Shown: positions 17,006 through 27,594, counted from the first letter of the stretch. The stretch: DNA of 64,000 nucleotides from Rhodococcus qingshengii (GCF_021025955.1 NZ_JAJNCL010000002.1:733626-797625), one strand, 5' to 3'. Notes: generated from the sequence alone by a model not told the origin. A program made the numbers and translations.

Positions 17006-17863
17006 GTGCCTACCGACAACAGCCGCCTCGACGCCCTTCCCGAGCTCCTGGCCGGCCGTCGCCTGGCAGTTCTGACGGGCGCCGGCATCTCCACCGACTC
17101 CGGAATCCCAGACTACCGCGGACCTGATTCACCCCCGCGCAATCCGATGACGTTCCAGCAGTTCATCGGCGATCCGGCGTTTCGGCGGCACTACTGGGCG
17201 CGCAACCACATCGGCTGGCGATACATGGACAGCTCCCGCCCCAACCAGGGACACCGGGCCGTCGCAGCACTCGAGCGAACAGGGCGAGCCGTCGGTGTGA
17301 TCACCCAGAACGTCGATCTCCTGCACACCAAGGCCGGCGCGCGAAACGTCATCGACCTCCACGGCACCTACGCGCAGGTTCGATGCCTGAGCTGCCAGCG
17401 GCTGATCTCCCGCACCACTCTCGCGGAGAGACTGGAAGAAGCCAATCCAGGATTCGCCGAAACAGTCGCTGCTGCAACAGGAGTCGAGATCGCACCCGAC
17501 GCAGATGCCGTGATCGAATCCACCGCACACTTTCGCGTCGTAGATTGCGCCGTGTGCGGTGGGCTACTCAAACCCGACATCGTCTACTTCGGCGAGTCCG
17601 TCCCCAAAGAACGTGTGGCCCGTGCATACAGCCTCGTCGACCAAGCCGACGCACTGTTGGTAGCCGGGTCGTCGTTGACTGTGATGTCCGGCCTACGTTT
17701 CGTCCGGCATGCCGCCAAAACCGGGAAGCCGATCGCCATCGTCAATCGTGGCACGACTCGCGGCGACGAATTCGCCGAACTCAAGCTCGAAGTCGGTTGT
17801 GCTGAAGCACTTTCCGCCCTGGTCGAGCACGACAGTTACAGCGCCACCAAGTCGTCCGCGTGA
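17006..17863 (+). CDS. Sir2-family NAD-dependent protein deacylase
   Basis: A 285-residue sirtuin. NAD-binding [15 protein letters not shown] (residues 22-36), [12 protein letters not shown] (around 95-106) and the catalytic His in DLHGT are intact. The zinc site is CLSC plus CAVC, and KPDIVYFGE follows. These features suit the SIRT4-like class II. It removes acyl groups from lysines using NAD. The GTG at 17006 is divergent from the VOC gene. Its 3' end overlaps the convergent proB gene by 28 bp. Confidence 0.9.
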   Translation: MPTDNSRLDALPELLAGRRLAVLTGAGISTDSGIPDYRGPDSPPRNPMTFQQFIGDPAFRRHYWARNHIGWRYMDSSRPNQGHRAVAALERTGRAVGVITQNVDLLHTKAGARNVIDLHGTYAQVRCLSCQRLISRTTLAERLEEANPGFAETVAAATGVEIAPDADAVIESTAHFRVVDCAVCGGLLKPDIVYFGESVPKERVARAYSLVDQADALLVAGSSLTVMSGLRFVRHAAKTGKPIAIVNRGTTRGDEFAELKLEVGCAEALSALVEHDSYSATKSSA

Positions 17864-18939
17864 ACCACGGGCCGCTGCATGTCGGCCGGTAGATCGGTGG
17901 TGGAGCGCCCCAGGATCTCCTCGATCTCCGTAGCGTCGAATGCGACGACACCCCGGGCGACGGGCTTCTCCCCCGGCCCCATCAGGGACACGACGTCGCC
18001 GGCGTGGAAGTCACCGGATACACCGACAATGCCCGCGGACAGCAGGCTTCGACGCTTGGACACGACCGCGCGAACGGCGCCTTCGTCGAGGTGGAGGTCG
18101 CCCTGTGTGTCGGCGGCGTGACGGACCCAGAATCGGCGAGCCGACAATCGCGTCGGCCGCGGCGCAAAAGCGGTTCCGACATCGGCACCACTGAGTGCTT
18201 GCGCGGCGTCCGAGGCTGCGGCCAGCAGAACCGGCACTCCGGAATCAGCGGCCAGGCGTGCTGCTGAAAGTTTCGACGCCATGCCTCCGGTACCGAGAGC
18301 GCCACCCGAACCGGCAACCACACCGTCGAGATCCTCGGGACTGTTGACCTCGGGAATCAGTGTGGCATCGCCCTTTCGGGGATCGCCGTCGTAGAGACCG
18401 TCGACATCCGACAACAGGATCAACGCGTCGGCACCGACCAGATGCGCAACCAGAGCAGCCAGCCGATCGTTGTCACCGAACCGAAGTTCGGTGGTGGCGA
18501 CAGTGTCGTTCTCGTTCACGATTGCCACCGCGTGCAACGCCCGCAGACGATCGAGCGTCCGTTGAGCGTTCCGGTGCTGCGTCCGTCGAGCGATGTCATC
18601 CGCAGTGAGAAGGACCTGCCCGACGGTGCGCCCGTAACGGGCGAACGACGTACCCCAGGCGTGAGCCAGCGCCAACTGTCCGACGCTGGCCGCGGCCTGC
18701 TTGGTCGCGAGATCCCGCGGTCGCTTGGTCAGTCCCAGCGGTGCCAATCCAGCTCCGACGGCACCGGACGAGACGACGACAACATCGGAACCCGCACGCA
18801 TGCGGGCCTCGATGGCATCGGCCAACAGATCGAGTCGGTGAGTATCGAGTCCCGCCACCAGACTGGTGAGCGCAGACGACCCGATCTTCACGACGATACT
18901 GTGAGCCGACGCTATCGACTCCCTGGTGGACCCGAGCAC
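17836..18939 (-). CDS. proB: Glutamate 5-kinase ProB
   Basis: A 367-residue amino-acid kinase with a C-terminal PUA domain. The N-terminal [10 protein letters not shown] and [15 protein letters not shown] (around residues 55-69), IVNENDTV, and [12 protein letters not shown] are the family motifs. It phosphorylates glutamate in the first committed step of proline synthesis and is normally feedback-inhibited by proline. It follows obg by 44 bp, the usual actinobacterial order. Start is GTG at 18939. Its end overlaps the sirtuin gene on the other strand. Confidence 0.95.
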   Translation of the reverse strand: MLGSTRESIASAHSIVVKIGSSALTSLVAGLDTHRLDLLADAIEARMRAGSDVVVVSSGAVGAGLAPLGLTKRPRDLATKQAAASVGQLALAHAWGTSFARYGRTVGQVLLTADDIARRTQHRNAQRTLDRLRALHAVAIVNENDTVATTELRFGDNDRLAALVAHLVGADALILLSDVDGLYDGDPRKGDATLIPEVNSPEDLDGVVAGSGGALGTGGMASKLSAARLAADSGVPVLLAAASDAAQALSGADVGTAFAPRPTRLSARRFWVRHAADTQGDLHLDEGAVRAVVSKRRSLLSAGIVGVSGDFHAGDVVSLMGPGEKPVARGVVAFDATEIEEILGRSTTDLPADMQRPVVHADDLVAL

Positions 18940-18983
18940 AGTCCCGTTCCCTCTCTTCGGTTTTCGTCCTGAAATCGCGTGTG

Positions 18984-20435
18984 TCAGGCGTCTTCGTCAA
19001 GCAGACCGCGGCGGACGCGACGAGCATGCTTGCGCTCGTCGGCGCCGATGCGCTCCACCTGATCGAGACGCGGATCGGTTCCACGGCCCGTTCGGGTCAG
19101 ATCGATACCGGCCGGCGTCATCGGCTCCCACTCGAAGCTCACGTCACCGATGGTGACGGAAGCACCTGGCTGAGCGCCCTTCTTGACCAATGCGTCCTCA
19201 ACGCCCAATCGAGCAAGACGGTCTGCGAGGTAGCCCACGGCTTCGTCGTTGTCGAAGGCGGTCTGACGAATCCACCGCTCCGGGCGAGTGCCGCGGACGA
19301 CAAATCCGCCGGGAATATCGGGATCCTTCTCGATCGTAAAGCTGGAATCCTTGACCTTGACCGGGCGAATGACCTGGCGCTTCGGCTCGGGCTTCGGATG
19401 AGCTTCGCGGTAGTCACGGACCATCTTCGCCAGCGCGAAGGTCAACGGTCGCAGGCCTTCTCGGCTCACTGCCGAGATGGTGAAGACCGGCCATCCGCGG
19501 GCTTCGATCTCGGGCGTGACCATTTCGGCCAACTCGGCCGCCTCGGGAACGTCGGTCTTGTTGAGGATGACGACCCGCGGACGCTTGTCGAGGTCACCGA
19601 GTCCCGAGTCGCCGGAGAGCGCGGGCGTGTATGCAGCCAGCTCTGCTTCCAAGGCGTCGATGTCGGAGATCGGGTCGCGTCCCGGATCGAGAGTGGCGCA
19701 GTCGATCACGTGCGCCAACACGGCGCAGCGTTCGATGTGGCGCAGGAAGTCCAGGCCCAAACCGCGGCCTTCGCTGGCGCCGGGGATCAGCCCCGGCACG
19801 TCGGCGACGGTGAAGGTGGTGTCACCGCTCGAGACAACACCGAGGTTGGGGACCAGAGTTGTGAAGGGGTAGTCGGCGATCTTCGGCTTGGCCGCCGACA
19901 GAACGGACACCAGCGAAGACTTACCGGCAGAGGGGAATCCGAGCAGACCGACGTCGGCTACCGACTTGAGCTCGAGAACCAGGTCACGCTCGACACCGTC
20001 CTCACCGAGGAGTGCGAAACCGGGAGCTTTGCGGGCCTTCGACGCCAGCGCTGCGTTACCGAGTCCGCCGCGGCCGCCCTGAGCGGCGTCGTAGCGCGAA
20101 CCGACTCCTACGAGGTCGGCCAGCACGTTGCCGTCGGTATCGAGAACGACAGTGCCATCGGGGACCTTGAGGATGAGGTCTTCACCGTTTGCACCCTCGC
20201 GGTTGCTGCCGGCGCCCTGCTTGCCGTTGGTCGCCTTCGCGTTGGGATGGAAGTGAAAGTCGAGGAGGGTGTGGATGTTCTCGTCGACTACGAGGATGAC
20301 GTCGCCACCGCGACCTCCGTTGGCACCGTCCGGACCGCCGAGCGGTTTGAACTTCTCGCGGTGTACGGAGGCGCAACCATTGCCGCCTTTTCCAGCGCTG
20401 ACGTGCAGCACAACACGGTCAATGAATCGGGACAT
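18984..20435 (-). CDS. obg: GTPase ObgE/CgtA
   Basis: A 483-residue Obg GTPase. The glycine-rich Obg fold ([30 protein letters not shown]) fills residues 1-158; the G domain has G1 [11 protein letters not shown]3 DVPGL and G4 NKTD; an actinobacterial OCT domain and a basic tail ([17 protein letters not shown]) end the protein. It acts in 50S assembly and the stringent response. A terminator separates it from rpmA upstream, so obg-proB probably has its own promoter in 20436-20536, which contains no gene. Confidence 0.97.
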   Translation of the reverse strand: MSRFIDRVVLHVSAGKGGNGCASVHREKFKPLGGPDGANGGRGGDVILVVDENIHTLLDFHFHPNAKATNGKQGAGSNREGANGEDLILKVPDGTVVLDTDGNVLADLVGVGSRYDAAQGGRGGLGNAALASKARKAPGFALLGEDGVERDLVLELKSVADVGLLGFPSAGKSSLVSVLSAAKPKIADYPFTTLVPNLGVVSSGDTTFTVADVPGLIPGASEGRGLGLDFLRHIERCAVLAHVIDCATLDPGRDPISDIDALEAELAAYTPALSGDSGLGDLDKRPRVVILNKTDVPEAAELAEMVTPEIEARGWPVFTISAVSREGLRPLTFALAKMVRDYREAHPKPEPKRQVIRPVKVKDSSFTIEKDPDIPGGFVVRGTRPERWIRQTAFDNDEAVGYLADRLARLGVEDALVKKGAQPGASVTIGDVSFEWEPMTPAGIDLTRTGRGTDPRLDQVERIGADERKHARRVRRGLLDEDA

Positions 20436-20536
20436 GACTGCCGGATCCTTCCTCAGTCAATTGCGGGTCTCACGCGATGAGCTGAACTTCTGGTGAGCAG
20501 GGTTGCTCGGGATAAACAGGTACTGCTTAAACAAAC

Positions 20537-20580
20537 GATAGGGGCGGACCGGGTTATTTCAACCCTGGTCCGCCCCTATC
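20537..20580 (-). terminator. Rho-independent terminator after rplU-rpmA
   Basis: A 14-bp perfect outer stem (GATAGGGGCGGACC on the plus strand) with an inner GGGTT/AACCC helix is followed, on the minus strand, by a T-rich run (GTTTGTTTAAG). It lies between rpmA and obg and would end the L21-L27 transcript. Confidence 0.9.
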
Positions 20581-20603
20581 GGGAGCTTGGAACGCGTCAC
20601 TCT

Positions 20604-20643
20604 CTTACCGAAAGCAGAACCGGCTTACCGAAGTAGAACCGAT
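20604..20643. repeat. 20-bp degenerate direct repeat downstream of rpmA
   Basis: CTTACCGAAAGCAGAACCGG at 20604-20623 is followed directly by CTTACCGAAGTAGAACCGAT, with four differences. It lies 22 bp past the rpmA stop, before the terminator. Confidence 0.7.
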
Positions 20644-20665
20644 GACGCACAACTAGCGAGAAAGA

Positions 20666-20935
20666 CTAGACCTCAGCCGCAACGACGGCCGGAACGATGT
20701 TCACGGTCTTGCGTCCACGCTTCTGGCCGAACTCGACTGCACCGGCAGCGAGAGCGAACAGGGTGTCGTCGCCGCCACGGCCGACGTTGACGCCGGGGTG
20801 GAAGTGCGTGCCGCGCTGGCGAACCAGGATTTCGCCTGCGCTGACCGACTGGCCGCCGAAGCGCTTCACGCCGAGGCGCTGGGCGTTTGAATCGCGACCG
20901 TTACGGGAGCTGGATGCACCCTTCTTATGTGCCAT
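20666..20935 (-). CDS. rpmA: 50S ribosomal protein L27
   Basis: An 89-residue L27 with the usual N-terminal tail [16 protein letters not shown], then [10 protein letters not shown] and [15 protein letters not shown]. The tail reaches the peptidyl-transferase centre. It needs no N-terminal processing here because the sequence begins directly with the AHKK form. It follows rplU by 42 bp; a GAGGAGGGTC site precedes the start. Confidence 0.98.
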
Positions 20936-20977
20936 GCTATTGACCCTCCTCGGGTGAAATTAGCTAGAAAGAACTGG

Positions 20978-21289
20978 TTACTTGATGCCCGTGACCTTGA
21001 GCACCGTGATCGGCTGCCTGTGGCCCTGACGCTTGTGGTAACCGGTCTTGTTCTTAAACTTGTGGATGCGGATCTTCGGGCCCTTGGTGTGCTCGACGAT
21101 CTCACTGGTGACTGCGACCTTGGCCAGCTTGGCCGAGTCGGTGGTCAGGTCGGATCCGTCGACCACGAGAACGGGAGCAAGCGAGACAGCAGTGCCGGGC
21201 TCACCCTCGATCTTCTCGACCTTGACGAGGTCACCAACAGCGACCTTGTACTGCTTTCCGCCGGTCTTGACGATCGCGTACGTTGCCAT
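20978..21289 (-). CDS. rplU: 50S ribosomal protein L21
   Basis: A 103-residue L21: [20 protein letters not shown] at the start, and the conserved YHKRQGHRQ motif near the end that binds 23S rRNA. The start is the ATG at 21289; the frame is open for 45 codons upstream, but that stretch is leader sequence. It is transcribed with rpmA from the promoter at 21458-21487, leaving a leader of about 160 nt. Confidence 0.97.
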   Translation of the reverse strand: MATYAIVKTGGKQYKVAVGDLVKVEKIEGEPGTAVSLAPVLVVDGSDLTTDSAKLAKVAVTSEIVEHTKGPKIRIHKFKNKTGYHKRQGHRQPITVLKVTGIK

Positions 21290-21457
21290 CGGAGGGCTAC
21301 CCCTTGCTTCTTCGAACTTGCTCGCGCTGCTGCCTGAGGCTTCAAATGCATCGCGACTGGTCTGGTTTATGTCACCTCGGCTCGGTACTGACGTACCGGC
21401 GACATTCACGCGCACTCTAGGCACACGGAATCTCTACCGCCGGGTGGCGACCCTCCA

Positions 21458-21487
21458 AGGTTACGGGAAAGCAACCGTCAGGGTCAA
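21458..21487 (-). promoter_or_regulatory. Sigma70-type promoter of rplU-rpmA
   Basis: On the minus strand TTGACC (21482-21487) and TAACCT (21458-21463) are spaced by 18 bp, a good match to the housekeeping consensus. The predicted leader to rplU contains a small GGTAC-TGAC-GTACC hairpin; the remaining sequence of 21290-21552 shows nothing coding. Confidence 0.7.
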
Positions 21488-21552
21488 ACCGCCCCGCCGA
21501 GGGGTGGTGCTCACTACTCTGTACTGCTTCTACCAGCTGAAACTTCGGATAA

Positions 21553-21591
21553 CGGTTGGATGTCCTCGCTCATCGCCAAGACATCCAACCG
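21553..21591 (-). terminator. Hairpin terminator downstream of rne
   Basis: A perfect 12-bp stem CGGTTGGATGTC/GACATCCAACCG with a 15-nt loop begins 18 bp past the rne stop. There is no long T run, typical of actinobacterial terminators. Confidence 0.75.
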
Positions 21592-21608
21592 ACCGAAAGA
21601 CGGTAGTT

Positions 21609-24600
21609 CTACTCTCCGTCGACCGGCGGACCCGCGGGACGTGCTGCTGCACGCCTGCGACGGGGCCGCTTGACGACGACAACTTCTTCCTCAGCCGGAA
21701 TTTCGGCGGCCGGAGCCGGAGCGTCTTCCACGACCGCTTCCGCCACGGGTTCCGGAGTCGGAATCACGAAGACCGTACCCACCTCGGGAGCTGCTTCGGC
21801 AACCGGTGCAGACGCCGCACGCGACGCCCGACGACTACGCCGACGACCTCGGGGAGCTTCTTCCCGCTCGTTACCCACTGCGGGAGCTTCTTCCGCAGCA
21901 GAGTCCACAACAGGAACGTCAGGGCGCTCAGTAGCAGCAGGAGCATCAATCGGCCGATCCTGTTGCCGATCGGCACTTTTGGATGCACCATCCCCCGAAG
22001 ACGTACCGGCGGAATCCGACTCGATCGAGTCGGCCGCGACGGTCTCGTCGTCGTCGTGGTGATGCGAGGCCATCGCCAATGCCACCGGATGAGCCCGTTT
22101 GACCGTCGCGTCGACGGCCGGGACCTCCGGCGTCGGAGCTTCCTGTCCGTTGGACTCGGTCGAAGCCGACTTGTCTCCGCGGCCACGCTTGTTCTTGCGC
22201 GAGGTACCGGAATCACTGCGCTGCGAGCCCGAACGCGATCCGCCGTCGTCCGAGGACTTCACCTCGACGGGCTCGGAGTGGACGATGATGCCGCGTCCGT
22301 GGCAGTGCTCACAGGTAGTCGAGAAGGCCTCGACCAATCCGGTGCCCAACTTCTTGCGCGTCATCTGCACGAGTCCGAGTGACGTGACCTCCGACACCTG
22401 ATGGCGCGTGCGATCGCGACCCAGGCATTCGGTGAGCCGACGCAGGACCAGGTCCCGGTTCGATTCGAGGACCATGTCGATGAAGTCGACGACGATCATT
22501 CCGCCGATGTCCCGCAGGCGCATCTGGCGAACGATCTCCTCGGCAGCTTCAAGGTTGTTACGGGTGACGGTTTCCTCGAGGTTTCCGCCGGCTCCGGTGA
22601 ACTTGCCGGTATTGACGTCGACGACAGTCATGGCCTCGGTGCGGTCGATCACCAGGGTGCCGCCAGACGGCAGCCACACCTTGCGATCGAGTGCCTTTGC
22701 CAACTGCTCGTCGATACGGCGAGCCGCGAAGACGTCGATTCCGTTGTTCGGCGTGTACTTCTCGAGCCGCGGAAGCAGGTCGGGAGCGACGGAGTTGATG
22801 TAGTTCTCGACCGTCGTGTGCGCCTTCTCGCCCTCGATGACCAGCTTGGAGAAGTCCTCGTTGAACAGATCGCGAATGACCTTGACCAGCATGTCCGGCT
22901 CTTCGTACAGCGCCTGCGGGTTGCCGGACTTGCCGGTGTCCGCAGCGGCGGCTTGCTCCTCGATGCCAGCCCACTGCGCCTGCAGACGAGTCACGTCGCG
23001 CGCCAACTCTTCTTCGCTGACACCCTCGGACGCCGTGCGAATGATCACGCCGGCGTCGGCGGGAACGATGTCACGCAAGATTTCCTTGAGACGCTTGCGC
23101 TCGGTGTCCGGGAGCTTGCGGCTGATACCCGTGGACGTACCACCGGGCACGTAGACGAGGAAACGACCGGCAAGCGAAATCTGTGTGGTCAGTCGCGCGC
23201 CCTTGTGCCCAACCGGATCCTTGCTGACCTGAACGAGCACCTGATCGCCAGGCTTGAGAGCCTGCTCGATCTTGCGCGAGTTGCCACCGAGACCAGCTGC
23301 CTCCCAGTTGACCTCACCGGCGTAGAGCACGCCGTTCCGGCCGCGCCCGATGTCGATGAAGGCAGCTTCCATGCTGGGGAGCACGTTCTGGACGCGTCCA
23401 AGGTAGACGTTGCCGACCATCGACGCGGACGCCGAGTTGGTGACGAAGTGTTCGACGAGCACTCCGTCTTCGAGGACTGCTACCTGTGTAGTCGCGTGCG
23501 GCTGACCGCTGTCTGCTCGATCGCGCACGACCATGACGCGGTCGACGGCTTCACGACGGGCAAGGAACTCCGACTCGGTCAGAATCGGCGGGCGACGACG
23601 GCCGGCGTCACGACCGTCGCGGCGGCGCTGACGCTTCGCTTCCAGACGCGTCGAACCACTGATGCCCTGGACCTCGTCCTTGACACGGGTCTTGTTGCGC
23701 GGTTCGCGCTCGTGAACGACGGTGTTCGGCGGATCGTCCTCGGACGTCGCAGTCGCGTCGGTGGCCGCATCGGTGCCAGTCTTACGACGGCGACGGCGAC
23801 GACGGCGACGGCTCGATCCGTCAGCGTCGAGGTCGGAATCGTCGGCGTTCTCGGATTCCGGATCCGCGTCGGACTCGGTCTTGTTTCCGGATTCTCCCCC
23901 GGAAGCGTCTTCGGTTTGTTTCTCGACTGCCTCGGGGGCAGTTTCCTGCTCCGCTTCGGTGGTCGTATCCGACTCGTCATCCGAGCCCTGCTCGCCGCCC
24001 TGTTCTCCACCCTGTTCGCCACCCTGTTCTCCGCGGCCACGACCACGTCCACGGCGTCCACGACGACGGCGACGCGGCTGATCGTCGTCCTCGTCCTCGG
24101 ACTCGGCGCTCTCAACCTCGGTTTGCGGGGCGGTCACAGCCGGCTCTTCGACGGCTGGAATTACAACCGGCGAGACCTCGGGTGCGACTGTTTCTGTTTC
24201 CGCAGTTGTCTGCTTCTCTTCGACGACTGCCGGTGCAGCAGGCTCACGGCGGGCGCGACGACGACGCGGGGCAACCTCGGCCGCCTCGAGATCCGGCTGC
24301 AGGAACAGCGGAACCTGCGGCGCGGCGGGGGCGACCTCGGGCTGATGGGTCTGCGGTGCCTCGAAGGACGTGAACAGATCTGACTGCTCGGCTTCCTTGC
24401 TCTGCAGCGCAGCAGCGGCGTCGAGTCCAGCGCTGATCTCGGCAACCGCCGGATCCACCACTTCTTCTGCTGCCGGTTCTTCGACAACTACAGCCTTTTT
24501 GCGGGTTCGCCGAGCCCTCACCGGCTTCTCGACTGGAATCTCCGCAGCAGGCTGCTCAGCCGGAGTTTCCACAGCAGGCTGCTCGGCAGCAGGCACTTCG

Positions 24601-24866
24601 ACAACCGGGTCGATGAGGGTGTCGAGCTCGGCGACGACCGGCTCGATGGCCTCGGCCGCGGAAGTCAGAGAGGCATGAATCCGCTGAGCGATGTCACGTT
24701 GGAGACTCGACTGCGCACTGCGCAATTCGGTACCGAGCGCTGCAGCTTCGGCAAGAACCTGCTTGCTGGTGACGCCGAGCAGCTTTGCCAGCGCGTGTAC
24801 GCGCATCTTGTCGGGAAATTCCGGGGTGGTGCTGGAATCTGATTCGGTTGGGGATTGATCGGCCAC
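21609..24866 (-). CDS. rne: Ribonuclease E/G (actinobacterial RNase E)
   Basis: A 1085-residue endoribonuclease. An IF2_N-like module (MRVHALAKLLGVTSKQVL) is at residues 21-38. A long acidic, Ala/Pro/Glu-rich region with RRRRRGRRGRGRGRG follows. The catalytic core (about 450-860) has the S1 domain (GNVYLGRVQNVLPSMEAAFIDIG), metal-binding VVDVNTGKF and VVDFIDM aspartates, and the Zn-link CEHCHGRG. A disordered Arg/Glu-rich tail ends it. It starts mRNA decay and rRNA processing as a scaffolding enzyme. The GTG at 24866 has GAGGAGA 6 bp upstream, so the 17 codons open before it are not used. Confidence 0.95.
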   Translation of the reverse strand: MADQSPTESDSSTTPEFPDKMRVHALAKLLGVTSKQVLAEAAALGTELRSAQSSLQRDIAQRIHASLTSAAEAIEPVVAELDTLIDPVVEVPAAEQPAVETPAEQPAAEIPVEKPVRARRTRKKAVVVEEPAAEEVVDPAVAEISAGLDAAAALQSKEAEQSDLFTSFEAPQTHQPEVAPAAPQVPLFLQPDLEAAEVAPRRRRARREPAAPAVVEEKQTTAETETVAPEVSPVVIPAVEEPAVTAPQTEVESAESEDEDDDQPRRRRRGRRGRGRGRGEQGGEQGGEQGGEQGSDDESDTTTEAEQETAPEAVEKQTEDASGGESGNKTESDADPESENADDSDLDADGSSRRRRRRRRRKTGTDAATDATATSEDDPPNTVVHEREPRNKTRVKDEVQGISGSTRLEAKRQRRRDGRDAGRRRPPILTESEFLARREAVDRVMVVRDRADSGQPHATTQVAVLEDGVLVEHFVTNSASASMVGNVYLGRVQNVLPSMEAAFIDIGRGRNGVLYAGEVNWEAAGLGGNSRKIEQALKPGDQVLVQVSKDPVGHKGARLTTQISLAGRFLVYVPGGTSTGISRKLPDTERKRLKEILRDIVPADAGVIIRTASEGVSEEELARDVTRLQAQWAGIEEQAAAADTGKSGNPQALYEEPDMLVKVIRDLFNEDFSKLVIEGEKAHTTVENYINSVAPDLLPRLEKYTPNNGIDVFAARRIDEQLAKALDRKVWLPSGGTLVIDRTEAMTVVDVNTGKFTGAGGNLEETVTRNNLEAAEEIVRQMRLRDIGGMIVVDFIDMVLESNRDLVLRRLTECLGRDRTRHQVSEVTSLGLVQMTRKKLGTGLVEAFSTTCEHCHGRGIIVHSEPVEVKSSDDGGSRSGSQRSDSGTSRKNKRGRGDKSASTESNGQEAPTPEVPAVDATVKRAHPVALAMASHHHDDDETVAADSIESDSAGTSSGDGASKSADRQQDRPIDAPAATERPDVPVVDSAAEEAPAVGNEREEAPRGRRRSRRASRAASAPVAEAAPEVGTVFVIPTPEPVAEAVVEDAPAPAAEIPAEEEVVVVKRPRRRRAAARPAGPPVDGE
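23985..24032 (-). repeat. rne: 12-bp in-frame tandem repeat in rne encoding (GEQG)n
   Basis: Four degenerate 12-bp units encode GEQG-GEQG-GEQG-GEQG, between the arginine/glycine-rich block and the acidic linker of RNase E. The unit is a multiple of three, so copy-number change would preserve the frame. Confidence 0.85.
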
Positions 24867-25294
24867 GTAAGTCTCCTCAGCCCCCGGGCGCGTCCAACCC
24901 AGAAGTCGAGTTGTCACGCGGCCACGCGGGAGCGTGCTGTGTGTACTCGCACTCAGAAGTGAGTACGAGATTGTAAGGTCTCGCTCCGCATGGTCCGCAG
25001 TGCCCGTTATTCACTGCGAACACATGAAGTGCCTGGCTGGATGGCCGTTGTCCTGTGCGCGAGCGCCTGATCATCCAGCGTGCAGAGGTCCAGGGATTTC
25101 CTGTTGACCTGGAGCAGCGATGAAAGGGCATCGAACCTAGGTGTCATCCGGTTGAACGTGCGTAAAACAAATTGCGGTTCAACTGAAAGCAGTATCCCAC
25201 ACCAACGCGCCTGCAACTGCAAAGGGCGCACCGATGTGGGATACGTGCCGAGAATTCGCTGTGGAGATGTGGGCCGAAAGCCCGGATAGAAGAT
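24867..25294 (-). other. Long untranslated region between ndk and rne
   Basis: 428 bp without a convincing gene. It holds the ndk-side hairpin (25193-25243), an inverted pair GTTGAAC/GTTCAAC (about 25151-25181), and sequence that should be the rne promoter and a long 5' UTR. A long rne leader is known in other bacteria, where RNase E controls its own mRNA; whether that holds here is inference. Short open frames in it have no ribosome sites. Confidence 0.6.
25193..25243 (-). terminator. Wobble-paired 19-bp RNA hairpin after ndk
   Basis: On the minus strand two 19-nt arms, beginning TATCCCACA and ending TGTGGGATA, pair along their whole length if G-U pairs are allowed, around a 13-nt loop. On the plus strand the same positions become A-C mismatches, so the structure fits RNA read on the minus strand. 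It lies 52 bp after the ndk stop and is followed by CTGCTTTC. Confidence 0.7.
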
Positions 25295-25714
25295 TCAGAT
25301 GGACGACAGCGCGGGGAACCACAGAGCGATTTCACGCTCTGCCGACTCCACGGAGTCACTGCCGTGAACGAGGTTCTGCTGCGCTTCGAGTCCGAAGTCG
25401 CCACGGATCGTGCCCGGAAGTGCCTTGTCGACCGGGTCAGTTCCGCCGGCCAACTGACGGAAAGCAGCGATGGCGCGGGGGCCTTCGAGCACTGCGGCCA
25501 CCAGCGGACCGGAGGTGATGAACTCCAACAAGCTCGGGTAGAACGGGCGCTCGGCGTGCTCTGCGTAGTGGCTACCAGCCACCTCTTCGGAAGCTACGCG
25601 GAGCTCGAGTGCTGCAATTGTCAGGCCTTTGCGCTCGATACGGCTGAGGATTTCTCCTACGTATCCACGGGCAACGGCGTCGGGCTTGATCAGTACGAGG
25701 GTGCGCTCAGTCAC
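25295..25714 (-). CDS. ndk: Nucleoside diphosphate kinase
   Basis: A 139-residue NDK that balances nucleoside triphosphates by gamma-phosphate transfer through a phospho-His. [17 protein letters not shown] is the usual N-terminus. The active-site signature is [16 protein letters not shown] (residues 114-129), with the catalytic His at 117. It starts at GTG 25714, 18 bp after the DUF4233 gene, in the same transcript. Confidence 0.97.
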   Translation of the reverse strand: MTERTLVLIKPDAVARGYVGEILSRIERKGLTIAALELRVASEEVAGSHYAEHAERPFYPSLLEFITSGPLVAAVLEGPRAIAAFRQLAGGTDPVDKALPGTIRGDFGLEAQQNLVHGSDSVESAEREIALWFPALSSI

Positions 25715-25732
25715 AGCGGACAGCCTAAATGG

Positions 25733-26158
25733 TCAGTCCCGTTGGCCGGGAAGCAGGCCCTTGTCCATCCGGCGCTTGATGTCTCTCTGCAGGTAGACGA
25801 GGTATCCCCAGACGATCCCGAAGGTGATGGCCACACCCACGATCGACGGGTGGACGAAGAAACCGAACAGAAGAATCACCTGCAGTGCGACGTTGAACCC
25901 CATCGCCCACGGCTTGCCCTGGACTCCCGCTCCCAGAATCATCAGTACGGCCAACCCGATGATGAATCCGGCCGAGAGCGCAGTGAGGCCACCGCCGACG
26001 ACCGCAACGACCGGCAATGCCAGCAGCACGACGATCGCCTCGAGGATCAGGGTTCCGGCCATCACTCCGCGGAAACTCTTCCACGGGTCCTTGGTCGGAG
26101 GCCCGAACTCACCGGCAGTGTCGCCAGGCTCGGGATTGGATTCTGACGGGGTACTCAC
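25733..26158 (-). CDS. DUF4233 family membrane protein
   Basis: A 141-residue protein with a polar N-terminal tail (about 25 residues) and four hydrophobic segments (roughly 31-52, 55-75, 85-101, 103-122) followed by a basic end (RDIKRRMDKGLLPGQRD). It belongs to DUF4233, found between folC and ndk in mycobacteria (Rv2446c) and relatives. It overlaps folC by 4 bp. Function is unknown; the fixed position between folate and nucleotide genes is conserved context only. Confidence 0.85.
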   Translation of the reverse strand: MSTPSESNPEPGDTAGEFGPPTKDPWKSFRGVMAGTLILEAIVVLLALPVVAVVGGGLTALSAGFIIGLAVLMILGAGVQGKPWAMGFNVALQVILLFGFFVHPSIVGVAITFGIVWGYLVYLQRDIKRRMDKGLLPGQRD

Positions 26159-27594
26159 GCGGGGTCCTTTCCGAACAGCGTGCGGGCGGCGCCTGCGGTC
26201 ACGACGGATCCCGTCACCACGACACCTGCCCCTGATACGGCTTCGCCGGGTTCGGCGACCTGCTCGGCGATTTCGATCGCGACTTCCAAGGCATCGGCAA
26301 GCACCGGTGCGACGACGACGCGCTCGTCGCCGAACTTCGCGACGGCAATGTTGGCCAGTTCCTCGACGTCCATCGCCCGAGGTGATCCGTTGTGGGTGAC
26401 AACGATCTCGTCGAAGACGGATTCGAATGCGGTCAAAATTGCGTCGACGTCCTTGTCCGCCATGACGCTGACCACTCCCACGAGCTTGCGGAAGTCGAAC
26501 TCCGCGGCCAGTGCGGCCGCGAGGGCGCGGGCACCGTCAGGATTGTGGGCGGCGTCGAGAAATACGGTCGGAGCACTCCGAACACGTTCGAGGCGACCAG
26601 GATTGACGATCGAGGCGAACCCGTTGCGGATTGCATCCTGATCGAGTTGTCGATCCGGACCGGCACCGAAGAACGCTTCGACAGCAGCAAGCGCGAGGGC
26701 CGCGTTTCGCGCCTGATGCCCGCCGTGCAGAGGAAGGAAGATGTCGGTGTACACACCGCTCAGACCCTGAAGTTCGAGCTGCTGTCCTCCTACCGCGATC
26801 TGGCGAGCAAGCACCTTGAACTCCGAACCTTCGCGAGCGACCGCAGCTTCGACCTCGACTGCTCGCCGCAGCAATACCTCCATGACTTCGGGAGTCTGCT
26901 CGGCGATGATCGCGACGGTGTCCACCGGAACCAGATCCTCACGGCCCTTCTTGATGATTCCGGACTTCTCCTCCGCGATCCCGGCCAGGTCGGTACCCAG
27001 ATACTCGGCGTGATCGAGACTGATCGGGGTGATCACCGCGACCTGTCCGTCGATCACGTTGGTGGCGTCCCAGCGTCCGCCGAGACCGACCTCGACCACG
27101 GCGACGTCGACCGGTGCCTCCGCGAATGCCGCATAGGCCATCGCGGTGAGCACTTCGAACTTGCTCATCGCCGGTCCCCCGGCTTCTTCGGACTGTGCGT
27201 CGATCATCTGCACGTACGGCTCGATCTCGCGGAACGTGTCCACGTAGAGCCGCGGTGAGATCGGATGACCGTCGATGCTGATCCGCTCGGTCGCGATCTG
27301 CAGATGAGGGCTGGTGGTTCGGCCGGTACGACGATGCAGAGCGCTCATCAAAGAGTCGATCATGCGCGTCACCGACGTCTTGCCGTTGGTCCCCGTCACG
27401 TGCACCGAAGGATAGTTGTGCTGCGGCGAGCCCAGCACGTCCATCAGCGCCTCGATACGAGTCAGTGACGGCTCGATCTTGGTCTCGGGCCAACGCTTGT
27501 CGAGTTCGGCCTCGACCAGCGCCAGTTCGGCGATATCGACCGGAGTCGGAACCGAACTCTGAGCGTCGAACTGGGACGGCTCGTACGAACTCAC
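26155..27594 (-). CDS. folC: Folylpolyglutamate synthase/dihydrofolate synthase FolC
   Basis: A 479-residue Mur-ligase-like enzyme that adds glutamates to folates and may also make dihydrofolate. The P-loop [14 protein letters not shown] is at about residues 64-77, [12 protein letters not shown] follows, then [14 protein letters not shown] and [12 protein letters not shown] in the C-terminal domain. Start ATG 27594 overlaps the valS stop by 4 bp, and the end overlaps DUF4233, so the run valS-folC-DUF4233-ndk is one operon. Confidence 0.95.
   Translation of the reverse strand: MSSYEPSQFDAQSSVPTPVDIAELALVEAELDKRWPETKIEPSLTRIEALMDVLGSPQHNYPSVHVTGTNGKTSVTRMIDSLMSALHRRTGRTTSPHLQIATERISIDGHPISPRLYVDTFREIEPYVQMIDAQSEEAGGPAMSKFEVLTAMAYAAFAEAPVDVAVVEVGLGGRWDATNVIDGQVAVITPISLDHAEYLGTDLAGIAEEKSGIIKKGREDLVPVDTVAIIAEQTPEVMEVLLRRAVEVEAAVAREGSEFKVLARQIAVGGQQLELQGLSGVYTDIFLPLHGGHQARNAALALAAVEAFFGAGPDRQLDQDAIRNGFASIVNPGRLERVRSAPTVFLDAAHNPDGARALAAALAAEFDFRKLVGVVSVMADKDVDAILTAFESVFDEIVVTHNGSPRAMDVEELANIAVAKFGDERVVVAPVLADALEVAIEIAEQVAEPGEAVSGAGVVVTGSVVTAGAARTLFGKDPA

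Noticed and set aside
18981..20480. A 499-codon plus-strand frame antisense to obg
   Set aside because: Obg is certain on the other strand; this is a composition shadow. The same applies to frames antisense to valS, tig, clpX and the FdhF gene.
23985..24032. Possible CRISPR-like or VNTR array inside rne
   Set aside because: The 12-bp units are in frame and encode GEQG repeats in a disordered linker, so they are treated as a coding repeat; no spacers are present.
22401..24383. A 660-codon plus-strand open frame inside rne
   Set aside because: It mirrors the low-complexity and catalytic coding of RNase E; no homology-like motif is seen.
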